Source of the DNA: Zygnema cylindricum
Taxonomy: Eukaryota; Streptophyta; Zygnematophyceae; Zygnematales; Zygnemataceae
Assembly (NCBI GenBank): GCA_037447655.1
Contig: JBBHKE010000591.1
Span: 1 to 64,000, forward strand
DNA: 64,000 nucleotides
Direction: 5' to 3'
Numbering within the stretch: the stretch's first letter is position 1; each line of letters starts with the position of its first letter. The translations under genes were made by a program, and so were the position numbers. A model generated the notes under the pieces. That model made no database searches, was not told where the DNA came from, and saw nothing but the letters and a program-made list of their open reading frames with translations. Below, piece by piece: positions 11,901-23,424 of this stretch.

Positions 11901-14701
11901 AAATAGAATTAAATGCAAACAAAATTCTGCTCCAAATTACATGCATTCTACCAGGTGACATCACAGCAATGGATACAACGAACTAAGACAAAGGATTACC
12001 AAAAACCAAAAAATCCAGTGAAAACTTGCATCTTAACACTACACTCAGATAAAAAAGTCCAGTAATCAGTAACATGAGATATAGACTCGTAGACGTGATG
12101 AAAACTGGTCAACCAATTCCTACAAACCAGATTTATTAGAAAAGAATTGCACAACAAACTCAGAGCGCCTGACAATTGGCTCAAACAAGCTTCCTAAAGT
12201 TTCCCAAATCAGCTGGTTCAACAAACATAAGCACAAGTCAGGTACGTACAATGATAGTGGGAGCCCAAAGAAGAGGAACCACCAGCAAAGGAGCTCCACA
12301 TGTAGTCTCTAAGAATGCCAACAGCATCAAAATTTTGTCTGGAACGTCAAGGACAACAAAATGAAAACAAAAATTAGAAGTTCCCGCCAACCACCCAAAA
12401 ATGCTACCAATCAATACATAACACTTAATGTTAAAATTTCCAGGAAATTCTATGCTTTGACAGTTCCAAATATGAATGCAAAAACAAGCTTGCCAATTTT
12501 TTATACTATGACAAAGTGTATAGGGTCCATTCAAACCGCAGATGAATAACAATAACCAAAGCTTTAGCTCAGAACCAGCAGCTTGAAGCTCAGGCACACC
12601 ATACCTTGATTTAATATCGTCAACGCTGATCTCATGGTGAGCCAAACAGAACTGCTGCCAGGGTCAACCGAAAAAGTGGTCCTTTCAAGGCTTGATAAAA
12701 TAATAACAACTACAGCAGGGATAATTGACAAATAAAAGGGAGCAGCAAACCCCGCTCCTGCAGGATTAACTCCAAGGTTGGATACAGCTCCCATCGCCAG
12801 CATCACCACAGGGGCTCCAAAACTCAGACCACAAAATGTTGCATATAGCCATTCTCCCCGAAAGCCAAGCTGGAAATAAGACGAAAAGAAGCACTTTATT
12901 TTTGAAGGATTGGTGGCTAAGGAGAACATGGAAGGGCTCAAGTCACTGGAGAATTCACTATTGCGAGAGATCAACACGAAAACAGAAACGCTCGAAAAAA
13001 ACAGCATTCTATAGACATGTCAAAAACATAGCACAGAAAAAAAATTCAGAGAGAAAGGCAGTCAAGCAACAACGATAGAAATTTAATTGTAAAGCCCTGA
13101 AGAGCTTCAACCATTAAGACTTCAGCTGCAAAAACGGTTTCAAGATCCATATTGAAGAGACTCACCAGTAAATGTTCTGTGACCATCCAGGTCTCAAAAC
13201 CAGTGCTGAGAACAGCCATGGCAATGCCAGAGCAGATGCGCCCAAAGAGTAATATCCAAAAGTTTTGGGAACACACGGTTAAGCATCCTACAATAGTTGC
13301 TACTCCATAATAAAAACCGGAGTGCTTACACCTCCTGCAAGACCATTCAGATTATGGGTCAGTCAGGCTTGCCATATGCTGCTACGTTCCTTTCCTAAAA
13401 TATCCAAGTGATTGAGCAAGTTGACTCTATGCTAAAATCTTGAAGAGTACAACATGAATTGTTATTAGGGTAAAAAAATATTAGTGTAGGGTTTCTATTA
13501 GTGTTATTGAATCTAATTAACTTCAAATAACGTGGCTCATTCTGAACCGTTTAAAGAATTAGCGTTAAGAAAAAACCAATTAGTGTCATTGACACTAATT
13601 TAAGTTCGCGGGGTAAAATTTAGGGGCACCAATAAAGAGTGTCATTGACGCTAATAAATATACACGGTGTACCTTATGTACTCAGCCACCATTATTTACA
13701 AGGAAAAACCCCATAAGCGGCCTAACAGGATAGCCAATTCACATCCTGACCCATAGTTCCATAAATTATTGCTTTAGAGAAGATACACATATTGTTGACA
13801 AAAACGCACATTTGCACCGTTTCTGTATTCATGGATGCGCTTCTGTAATATTGGAAATAACTTGATGCCAGAAACTTTTGAGAGAGTGACATTGGTGTTG
13901 CACAACCTTCTGAGCTCTAGAAACAATATGCAAAAGACATGGAACGGGACTAGAAGATAAAGACAAAAAGGAGTGGTTTACCATTTGTTAGCTGAGGCAC
14001 CGATGAGGGGAGCCGAAGTAGCAGCAGCTAAGAAATAAAATGCAACCTGATACGTTATTTCTTCCTTACTAAACCCGGAGCTTTCATAAAACGCATATAA
14101 ATAAGGCCATTGAAGTGCCTCGCTTGCTGAGAGGTCACGGCACCCCCCCACCTTAATAATTAACATGATTTATTGACACTTTTCTTAAGACTTGGCTTTG
14201 GGAATGAAGACAGAAACATACATTCGCTTCATCCCTTGGCACACATGGCTAGCCCCGTTCAGAAGACAATAAAATCTTAATCGGATGTAGCAAGCAAGAA
14301 TATAGACGTCATGGGGACAGCAGCAGCACAGGAATTTCCAGGTGCAACAATTAGACGAAGAGAGCGCAAAGATGTCCAGCTTCATAAATGAAAAAAAGGA
14401 CAAAAGAAGTCCATAAATCTAAAAAATGCTGTCAATGACAAGAAGTGAGTGCCTTACCAAAAGCAAGAAAAAAGTTGACATAGTAGTGAAACTGAAAACT
14501 GAGGAATTCTGGACTTGGATCAGACCTCCTGAGGAACCTCCGTAAAAAAAGTAAACCTGAGCAAATAAGCAGCAAGGATTGAAATAAAACGACAAAAAAA
14601 GCATCCGAACGGTTTGCCCAACCCGGTGCTTGAAGGCTCTGAATGTTTTTATTTTTTTGAATTATCCATGATGATGCAATTTCCTGCTCCGCAGCTACCA
14701 T
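5926..14701 (-). CDS. MFSD5: MFSD5/MOT2-type major facilitator (molybdate-anion transporter family), 10 exons
   Basis: Exons on the minus strand: 14458-14701, 13982-14126, 13166-13334, 12605-12869, 12250-12338, 10672-10851, 10114-10199, 9211-9295, 8698-8794, 5926-5993. They sum to 1428 nt (475 residues plus stop), near the family's usual 450-460, and every junction keeps phase. Recognisable blocks in order: LSFQFHYYVNFFLAF; ALQWPYLYAFYESSGFSKEE (TM2); GASANKW then a Cys/Lys-rich loop (motif-A position); LLFGRICSGIAMAVLSTGFE then TWMVTEH (TM4); GFRGEWLYATF; KILMLLAFLETT; DDGRSIPLGLLFACMAACAM; LARLRSLYIPDGHRGAL (family LRSKYIPE motif); a last hydrophobic helix and a short charged tail. Family members are twelve-helix membrane proteins, and algal MOT2 takes up molybdate; the substrate here is inferred. 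Less certain: the exon 6 donor (10672 or 10665) and the small last exon beyond a 2.7 kb intron, chosen by phase and its TTGCAG acceptor. Start ATG is 14701. Confidence 0.85.
13460..13672. mobile_element. Possible MITE relic in intron 2 of the transporter gene
   Basis: The segment begins with TTATTAGGGTAAAA and TATTAGTGTAGG and ends near CGCTAATAAATATACACGGTG. These recall the ends of the TA-flanked MITE family at 20957 and 22863 (CACCGCGAATCG..TTAG.GT). Similarity is partial and no clean target duplication was seen. Confidence 0.25.
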
Positions 14702-16708
14702 GATCACTCAATGAGCTGACGTCCATGTATCTCGGCGTTTTTGTGAATCGGCTACCAAGATCCTCCGAGAAGCTTAGTTGCCTGAAATTCGAAGCGAAGT
14801 CATGGCGCGAGTCCTGCATAGACGTGAAGCTTGAGGAAGAACGGAGAACATCATTACGAAAACAAAACGTTCGAATAGTACGAGAATGTACGAACATTGG
14901 TGATATCGCATTACCCATGTTCACAGACAGTAGAACAGATATCGATTATCGAGACCCTTCAAAAAGTACATATCGATCGGCAATATACAATCCTATTGTT
15001 TGGCCAGATCTCATGCGTGGTTCACACTTAAAAAGGGGAAAACGGTATGGTATGAAAACGGTACTTTTTTTTGTCCGCCGTGAAACTGGCACGTGACGCT
15101 AGCTTACGTCAATTAGCGTGTCGTGATACGAGCCACTTGTCCGTACGAAAAGTAAACGCTTTGCGGACATGATATGTACGAAGCCTTCGAATCAAACCGT
15201 ACTGCCACGCAAGCGTTTGTACAGACTGAAAACAACCCCAGAGGAACTTAGAACATGCCCAAAAAAAAAAACCTCGGGCGCCCGGAAAAAAAAACAGCAA
15301 AGGACCAACCGGACACCTCACACGAATCATCTCTTCCTTTTTCAGCGTCCCAAAAATTTAATATACCAAGCAAAACTTTCCCAAGCAAAGGCTCTTCTTT
15401 TATCCTTGTTTTTCCTGACAACCTCCTTCCGCTGCTAGTCGCCGCTCACTCCCAAGGTTTCTTTACTCTCACCGTTTTCTTGGTTGTCTTTTTTTTTTGA
15501 CAACTTAATTTTACATTTGCAACTTTTTATGAATGTTTAGATTTTAATGTTAATTGTGTTGCAGTCTGACCTACAGAAACCATACTGACACCATACAGGC
15601 TAAAAAGCTTTGTATATATAAAGATTTAAACTTTAAATGAATGGAATGGAGGAGAAAACGGGAGAGAGACGGGAGGAGAAGGATTGTAAAAATCTTGAAT
15701 TTTCTGAACTTCGATTATGTACCGAAGTTTTTGTCGGTAAAAATAGTAAATAGGAGAGGGTGGAGAGCAACATAAAAGAAATGGAACAAAAAATTGTGAC
15801 TTAACATGAAAAAGGAGGTTCAAGAAATTGTTTACGTGTTTACTGAAGGGTGTGTGGGCGAAGTCTTTTTATTCTTTTCCTGATTTTGGTGTTTTTTTTT
15901 TTTTGTCATGGTTGTTTGTGGTAATTTCTTTTTGCAAGTCTTTTCTTTTTTGGATTGGTTGGAAGGTGTTTTAAGGACCCAAATTCAGTTTCATTTTATT
16001 TGATTGATTAAATATAGATAACCAATTATTTTAGAATAATTACGATATCCTGTCTGGCCAAAATTGTTTTACATCTTACCCTTTTTTTGTTTTACGCGCG
16101 TCTCAAGAGAAAAACAAAAGGTATATCCAGGGAATGGAAATAGTGTTTCGACATATGTTGTACAATGATAGTTAACTTTTGACATTTTAGGTACACACTT
16201 AGTTGAAATTTATACCTCTGTGTATGCTTTGTAATTTTCTTTGTAATCGTTTTTGTCTTTTATTTGTTTCTCGTACAGCCAAACCACACTTGATATTGGT
16301 TATCTCCTTTCCATCCAATATCGAAAGCAAATCTGATAGATACATGATAGGAAATAGTACGAATAGTACAAAAAATCTACAATTATTGGCAAGCATCCCT
16401 AGGTGGAATATAATATGCGGCGTAGTGGAGCAATCATTCAAAAATGGTGAATTGCTAATTTATACTGTGGACCATATTCACCATACTGGTGGCACATCGG
16501 TTTTTTCCACTATGGTAGATAAAGAAAGAAATGGTAGAAGGCCAATAAAATGCGGGCATTTTGCAATCATTCATTATCGACAAAAAAAAAAAAAAACATT
16601 CGGAAAAGCAAATCAACAGCTCCCCAAAAACAACTGAAATAAAATTGCTTCTTTTTTTAAAGAGCTTGAAAATTCACAAATTGGCAACATGGAAAAGAAA
16701 CCACAATC
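14702..16708. other. Intergenic region between transporter 5' end and CWF19-like 3' end
   Basis: Both neighbours are on the minus strand, so this interval should hold the transporter promoter/5' UTR and the downstream end of the CWF19-like gene. No coding exon, RNA gene or clear promoter element could be supported. A-rich and T-rich runs are frequent. Confidence 0.45.
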
Positions 16709-18837
16709 CTACATGAGATCAATTTCTTCAAATTTCTGCTTAAAGTCGTCGACCATTTTCGTCTCTTCTTGTTTTGTCAGCTTGCAAGCTTTCCAATCCG
16801 CTCGCTCGGGCAGCCCCAAAATTTCCGCAACAACCTAAACTCAAAGGTCACAAAAATTTACATAAAATTAGAAAAATTACAAAAAATTAACGACACGGAA
16901 GTCTGTAACATTTGATAACCATCAAAAAAATTAAGAAAAATAGAAGACAAATGGACAAAAGGACAAAAAAAAAAAAAGACAAAAAAGCCCTCGGCACGAT
17001 TCATTTTGACAAGAAGTATTGCCCATTTTTGAACCACACCATTTTGCAATAGTTTTTAGCAACCAAAAACAAAGAACAAAATGAAATAAAAAGACAACCA
17101 AAGAGGGATACGAAAGAAAAATAAGTGTAAGGATTAAATAAATTAAATCGAGGCACCGAAATTCAAAACAAGAGTGTCTCCGTGTCTCTTTCGAGGGACA
17201 ACACAAAATTATGTCCATAAAACCTTCTTCAAATGGAGACAAACTGTAGCATATTGACCACACTATATTGTGTTCACATATTACTCTGCTGAAAATTTTA
17301 TACCGAGAAAAAGAAAAAGCAAAAGACGAGATCCCATAAATACGCCTATCAACCACTTGAACTAGTATAAACCATACTAATTTTGGTAGAGAGAGTAACG
17401 AGCCATAAATAACCTTCCTTACCTCCCCTTCCCCCTCCCCAAAAATAAGCAAAAAAAAAACCAAAGAAAAAGGGTACAGAGGGGCTCCCTCCCATGAACA
17501 ACTTCTTACCTCTCTCCCAAACTGCAACGGAAATTTGTCTCCCGGAGTAATTGCGTACACCAGCCACCAGCCAGCTGGCATCTCCACAGTAAAATAGTTG
17601 CCGCCCAGAGAGACACGCTTCACCGCATTCGTTACAGACTGGGGACTACCTGGAGAGTGTCACGTCACAGTGACACCTCATATCAGCACATTCTCCCTTC
17701 TTCCCTCCCTCCCTCCCTCTTGTCTTTTCCAGTCTCTTATTCTTTGTCCCAGTCTCTCTTTATCTCCACATCTCCCTCTCCCTCTCCCCCAGTCTCTTAA
17801 ATCTCCCGTCTTGTCTTTCTAGGTGTAACTCTCCATGTCTCTCTAGATCTGTCTCTCCCTCTCTCTCAGTCTCTCTCTCTCGCCTCCTCTCTCTTTGTGT
17901 GTCTCGCTCTCTCTCTCCTTGTCTCTATCTTTCCGTCCCTCTCTTCCTGTCAGTCCCTTCAACAGTTTAAAAAGAAAAGTTGAATTTTCCTTCTCTTCCC
18001 TCTTCTCCCTTTTTTCTTCAAAAAAACCAAAAATTGATATGATCTATAACTCAAAGCCTCACGAAAAACCTCTCAAAAAAAAATAATAATAACAAATAAA
18101 AACAAAAATTTATGACTTTGGTGACCTGGCTCGATGAGCTGCAAGCTGAATTCTGCCCTCTGGGCAGCTTCGGGGGAAGTTCTCTTGAAGCTCTCCACCT
18201 TGTCCTCAGGCACAGGAACTACTTGAAAAAAAAAAGGCCAGAAAGGATGGTTTCAGGAAAACCTTTTTTGACGGTAAAACCATCGGAAAATTCAGAAAAA
18301 AAAATGAAATTTTCTTCTTTTCCTTTTAAAATTTCTAAAATTAAGTAAGTGGAGGCACAAACTTTACAAAAACGTCCGGTCCCTTCCCTCCCTCCCTCCC
18401 TCCCGCTTCCCTCCCTACCTCCCTCCCCCTTCCCTCCCTCCTCTCTCCTCCCCCCTACCTGCACATGTGCATGTGTCCCAGCTCTCAGCTGCATGTACCG
18501 CTCAAAAATCAGCACACGTTTGCCCTCTTTTCGTATACCTTTTTTAGTGCGTTTTTGTATTTCGTAATCTCGTCTAGGGCGTCCGAGGGAAGAGAGAGCA
18601 TATTGGGGAAATGTTCGATAGGAAGAATCAGTACATGACTAGAAACTAAGGGACCTTTTGCTAATGCCACATAGCTGTGATCCACTATAGACAATACTAG
18701 GTGGGACTCTACTTTAGGGGAGGAGAGAAAGAACCAGCAATAGGCAGGAGAGGGAGAAGGAGAGAGAGGGAGAGGGTCGGTGGAGTGACGAAATCTAGGA
18801 ACACAGAGGAAGGGAAGGGTAATAGAGGGTTAGGATG

Positions 18838-18905
<68 letters not shown>

Positions 18906-20050
18906 ATTATTAGCAGAAACATAATGAACAAATAACTATACAGGTGAAAACACAACCATATCTGTCACAATATATAGATGATAGATGCAGTACAAGGTCG
19001 GAACACGTCCATTGCGCAATAATTGCTTTGGCGTGAAAGCTAGCACGTGAAACCTCCCCCCCCTCACCCGTCCCCTTCCATTTAGGCAATATAAACATAC
19101 CTCGGAGGAGGGCTTCGAGACCTAGACCTGTAACGCCGAGGAGATGGTGACATGGAATACCTGCAAATAACAAACCTTCACGTCAGCAACTAGCAGTATG
19201 AAACAGGGACAAACTGTACAATATAACTGCATGGTTTCGAGATCCAGTATCATGAGCGACATGGCCAACAAAAGAAATAACAAGAACAAACTGTACGGTA
19301 TAACTCTATGATAAAAATGTACAGTATAACTGTAAGGTTTCTAGCAAATGTTATAAAACAATCATAATCCTTAATGGCTGCAGTAACTTACCGTACATTT
19401 GCTAGGCCTGTATTACAATAAGAGGACAAGTATTCTAATTGATAGTACTACAGCATAAAAATCCAGTAAAGCTACATTCTGAAAACGAAAAAAAAAAAAA
19501 AACAAAAAAAAGTGGTTCTGAATATTTGAGCCACACTTTGGTAAACTTCAGGCCTTCAAACAACCAAGAAGAGCTTAATTTGCAGGGAAAGGGGAGAGAG
19601 GGGGGGGGAGGGGGAGAGAGAGAGAGAGATTAAAGTGACACTGTATTACTTGTTTAAAGCAGATATAAGAAAAGTGCTTTGCAGAAAAATTCCATTGAGA
19701 AAAATTTCAGCATTCTGCTTAATTATATTCATAACAATTATACGAACACTATAAATACTACTGACAATACTGGCCGGTAGTCACTGTAATCGAACAAAAA
19801 TACATCCTTTTTACAGAAACGTACAGTTTTCTCTAAGAATACTACAATTACTGCGCGAGTAACACCAGGTACAATGTTTCTCTAATTCACCTATAACTGT
19901 GACTTTGTCAAGCAACATCACAAGTAAAACAACAACAATTAACAATGAACAAAATAATTCTTGCAAACTGGATTTTACAATTCCAGTAGATAGTAATCTA
20001 TAAAACGTAAAGCACAATCTTCACCTTCGACGACCCCTAGGAGAATCCAT
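16709..20050 (-). CDS. CWF19L1: CWF19L1-like (CwfJ-domain) RNA-processing protein with RS-rich leader; frame lesions
   Basis: Minus-strand exons: 20025-20050, 19101-19160, 18459-18794, 18126-18218, 17510-17649, 16709-16834. The start ATG (20050) sits in AACCATGG. Exons 1-3 join in phase to give MDSPRGRRR, a run of SPSPRRYRSRSRSPPPR, a Pro/Ser-rich linker and then the CwfJ C-terminal domain 1: CWFFLSPKVESHL (family CWFC; second Cys is Phe), VALAKGPLVSSHVLILPIEH (HIT-like) and LIFERYMQLRAGTHAHVQ. Exons 4-6 give VPVPEDKVESFK, ITPGDKFPLQFGRE and ILGLPERADWKAC, the CwfJ C-terminal domain 2, ending DDFKQKFEEIDLM. Relatives act in spliceosome/lariat-associated RNA processing. Two problems: exon 3 changes frame at an A-run (18527-18530, one base short), and the exon 3/4 join is one base short. 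The metallophosphoesterase and CCCH parts of plant homologues were not found. Confidence 0.78.
17690..17965. repeat. Polypyrimidine tract (CCCT/CTCT-rich) in a CWF19-like intron
   Basis: About 275 bases that are nearly all C and T on the plus strand: TTCCCTCCC blocks followed by TCTCTC and TCTGTCTC variants. It lies wholly inside the intron 17650-18125, so the transcribed RNA is purine-rich there. Confidence 0.9.
18376..18458. repeat. TCCC-type polypyrimidine tract in a CWF19-like intron
   Basis: Repeats of CCCT on the plus strand (GGGA in the transcript) start directly at the predicted 5' splice site of the intron 18219-18458. Confidence 0.88.
18841..18904. repeat. (GA)n microsatellite, about 32 units
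   Basis: Uninterrupted GA dinucleotides. In the minus-strand CWF19-like transcript this is a CU run about 45 bases upstream of the CCTAG 3' splice site at 18795-18796. Confidence 0.97.
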
Positions 20051-20956
20051 GGTTGGCTTCCACGTTAAGAATGCTGGACAAAAACAACAGCAGCACCGAG
20101 AGTCTTTAGAAGGAAGAAAGGCACAAGTATTGACTGAAAAGTGAAACCTAGAGATAATAAGTTTCCAAGTCTACTGTATGCAGCACACGGTACGTTTTTT
20201 CCCTGTCAAATGACATTGGCTAATAAAAAAGTACAAGTACTGGCCAGCAATCATCGTTAATATACGATCTAAGTGCTCGGAGATGATCCTGATCGTCCGA
20301 TCGAAATCATGACCTGCGTTGCAAATCTGGAACCGTACTTGAAGTTGTACAAGGCGTACGTTTTTCTGAACAATTACTTCGACTGCAGGACGCGGAACGA
20401 CAATGCTTTTTACTTCGTGAAGGATCGAATGCACGGCCATGTGTACGAGGCAGTACAATGTTGTCCTCTCCTATGCACTGCAAATCGCTGTTAGTGTAGA
20501 AACATTATTAGTGTAGGTACATTATCAGTGTAGGTAAAAAATAGTGTGATTACTGATTAATGATATTCTTGGTTCAAGGACCTAACGTCCTAACTCCAAC
20601 AAAACATTAACGACACATTACACTACAGTACAGAAATTTATCAAGACAATACCGGTGTTCACATGGTCGATGTTGGAACATGTGCGAACAGGTTTGCGTG
20701 AGTTTCTCCCCGTCGTTAGGACTATGAATCAAATCAGAATGCACATTCCCGTGCTACACCGCGAATCGCTATTAGTGTTAATGTTTTTTTTGCCACTTAA
20801 TACACCTTTTCTCCGTACACATCTGTCGGATTGTAGATCTAACGGTGGCGATTGAAAGGTAAGATTCTCAGCTTCCAATTGGCGGTCTCAAACTGAAAAT
20901 GGGACAGTGTGTACGGAGAAAAGATGTCTTAAGCGGCGAAAAAATTATTAACACTA
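20051..20956. other. Upstream of CWF19-like gene; unassigned open frame and MITE-end fragments
   Basis: A plus-strand open frame at 20273-20494 (73 codons; contains LNNYFDCRTRNDNAFYFV) has fairly coding-like composition, but I recognise no family. MITE-type ends (ACACCGCGAATCGCTATTAG at about 20757; a diverged copy near 20467) also lie here. Confidence 0.3.
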
Positions 20957-21155
20957 CACCGCGAATCGTTATTAGCGTTGATAAATTATTAGTGTAAAGA
21001 AAAAATTAGCATCATTCATTCTAATTTAGTGCCAGGAGACGTGGCAGATCATGGTCCACATCCTTAAATAGTGTGGTTTATTATATTTAAGGTATTAATG
21101 TCAAAATTTTGAGGTGCCGATATAGAGTTCATAACACTAATAACGATTCGCGGTG
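20957..21155. mobile_element. MITE (199 bp) with terminal inverted repeats, TA-flanked
   Basis: The ends are CACCGCGAATCGTTATTAG and its exact reverse complement, directly bounded by TA on each side (20955-20956 and 21156-21157). Inverted similarity extends a few bases outside the TA. There is no coding capacity. TA duplication fits a Tc1/mariner-type or similar family. Confidence 0.75.
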
Positions 21156-21282
21156 TAGTATCGGAAATTCTTCACTAACTGGTAGTCCAGAGGTTCACCT
21201 TGAGGTACACTGCACACTTGACGTATCCGAGTTCGAATGCCACGAAGGCAAAATTTTATGAAATTTCGTTTGTCCGAGCCTA

Positions 21283-21388
21283 TCTGACAGACAAACATGG
21301 CCGAGGATAGTAAAAAGCTAGGGAGGGAGGAGGATCTGACAGACAGACATGGCCGAGGATAGTAAAAAGCTTGGGAGGGAAGTGGGTA
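21283..21388. repeat. Two-copy tandem repeat, about 53-bp period
   Basis: The block CTGACAGACAAACATGGCC.. through AAAAGCTAGGGAGGGA is repeated almost exactly at 21336 with few substitutions. Confidence 0.8.
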
Positions 21389-21504
21389 GGATATGGGGAA
21401 GCGGCTTCCTACCAGTTTCGTTTTCAATGTTCCATGGCGTCTTCTTTCAAAAAAAATTGAAGAAGACGCCCGTACAAATTTCAAACTAAACGCGCGAAAT
21501 TATT

Positions 21505-22295
21505 GTGACGTTCAACGTCTCATTTCGAAAATGTCCGTACATTTTCGATTATATAACGTACAGCTTCCGTGGAATTCCTGTTCAGTTCAATGAACGGAAA
21601 GTACCAATAACTACGACGCGCATTTCCCGTTATATTCTATACATATCCGTAAAAAAATATACAGTTACGGTAATTTGTTTACAGGTTTCCGTAAATTTTC
21701 AGTTTTAGTTTATAGTACACGTTTTTTTACGATTTTTTCAAAAGTCGCGAATTATACGTTTCAATCGGAAAAAAGGAAAAAATCGCGCGATTTGAACAAC
21801 TATGTTTTGACCATAGTTGTTCACGGTGTTTAGTGAGAACGATTTAATCGCGACGAATTATACGTAACAAACGCATTGAACCTTTTGAAAAAATCGTAAA
21901 AATCGTTATTGAATTTTTGTTCGTACTATTCCGTACGTGTAAACACAAAATTAATTTCACATATACCGCAGTTTGTACGTTTTTTTGACATTTTCCGTAT
22001 CTTTTCGTAATAGCCGTACATTTTTGTACAATTCCGTACATTTCCGTAAAATTTCTGTTCAGATTACCAGACAGAAAGTAGTACTAAGTGCAACATATCT
22101 TTTCGTCAAATTACGTACATTTATCGAAAAAAATCGTACAGATGTGGTAAAATACCGTATAGTTTCCGTAAATTAGCCGTTCAGTTTACCGGACAAAAAG
22201 TACATCACGATTTTCTGCGATTTTTTCAAAAGTCACGAATTATACGTTTCAATCGCAAAAAAGGAAAAAATCGGACGATTTGAACAACAAGGATT
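21505..22295. repeat. CCGTA-rich degenerate repeat region with a 70-bp direct repeat
   Basis: Short motifs such as TTCCGTAAATTT, CCGTACATTT and GTACAATTCCGT recur throughout. A block of about 70 bases (TTTTTTCAAAAGTCGCGAATT..GATTTGAACAAC) near 21733-21802 returns near 22222-22285. No coding sequence was found. Confidence 0.65.
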
Positions 22296-22439
22296 TTGAC
22301 TCTTTCTTTCTCATCCAGTCTTCCCCTAGTCTCTAGATCAAAAGTAGGGCCTTTACACTCCGGAGGACACACCCTAGCACCGTAAAACTGTACCTTTCCA
22401 GGCTGTTTCGTACGTTACAGGATGTTCGATTGACGGCTG

Positions 22440-22862
22440 ACGGTCATTATACACAGTCAAAGTCGGCAAAGACCAGGTACAGTCGCTGATAGCCTATACC
22501 CACCGGTATATTGCTTCCCGCGGAGAGCAGACGGCGGCAGACGGCAGGTACAGGCGGAAACGAGGAGACTCGCGGAGAGTCGAGAAAAATAACGCCGGCC
22601 GCCGGATAACCTCGCGGAGACTCCCGCGGATGCCGGTTCGACACATTTCGAATTGGCCCACGAAGACGTCACCGGGCCAGGTATACCTGTCTTTGCTGGC
22701 GGCGTACGACGACTCGCGGGAGGACGCAAACGGATTAATGGGTGCTTTCGCGGCGGGCGATGTCAAAGCGCGATTAAAACAAAAAACAATAAAAACCAAC
22801 GCAAGAAGGCGTCCCAAAAAAAAAAACAATAAAAAAACGTGCTCCCCATTGCCGCTACGTTA
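22440..22862. other. GC-rich interval without recognisable gene
   Basis: Base composition changes sharply to GC-rich with many CG dinucleotides (for example CGGCGGCAGACGG). All six frames are partly open but show no motif I recognise, and the opposing frames shadow each other. It directly abuts the MITE at 22863. Confidence 0.3.
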
Positions 22863-23424
22863 CACCGCCAATCGCTATTAGCGTATAAGTTTCTTTAGCG
22901 TGTATTAAGGATTACCGTGGTTTACGCTAATTAAGAATTTGGAAATTTAAAAAAAAATATACATTCTAATTGTGTAATTATGGTAATTTGGATTTTTGAA
23001 AAAAAAAATGTCGGTCTCAAACATGCTTACACTAATATAGGTTACCGTACAAAATCTGACAAATCGTACAGAAATCGTATGTCACACTGTCGAATCGCGG
23101 CTGTCGGACTAATATGTGCGAACGGGATTTTTCACGACTTGATATTTTTCATTTTTTAGAACGCACATTCTCATGCGTCCGCGGTTACTCAAACTAATAT
23201 ATTGTAGTTTTTAAATTTAAAAAGTACATTTATGTACGGTCTGATACTGACCGTACACCACTCTATTTAAGAGACAAGTCAACGTACTTTCGTTTTGTAC
23301 GGTACTTGGAAAACAACCCTAAATAGAGTAAACAAAAAAATAGAATAAACTACGCTATTTGAGAATAATAAAAAAAAAAGCGGGACGGAATTAGCGTACA
23401 CTACCCTAATAGCGATTGGCGGTG
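22863..23424. mobile_element. MITE (about 562 bp), same family as 20957-21155
   Basis: The ends are CACCGCCAATCGCTATTAG and its exact reverse complement (19 bp), bounded by TA at 22861-22862 and 23425-23426. The interior is AT-rich and non-coding, with GTACGGT-type subrepeats. Confidence 0.75.

Noticed and set aside
16931-17623. 230-codon minus-strand open frame in the CWF19-like region
   Set aside because: Only the first part (exon 17510-17649) is coding; the rest reads through the intron and is rich in Phe/Leu/Ser from T-rich sequence. The true frame ends at the GTAAGA donor next to 17510.
18219-18515. 98-codon minus-strand frame with Gly/Arg/Glu repeats
   Set aside because: Only its start (LIFERYMQLRAG..) is exon; the repeat part is the GGGA-rich intron.
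20273-20494. Plus-strand frame of 73 codons with coding-like composition
   Set aside because: No recognisable family, start context or splice partners, and the opposite strand is also open; mentioned only as unassigned.
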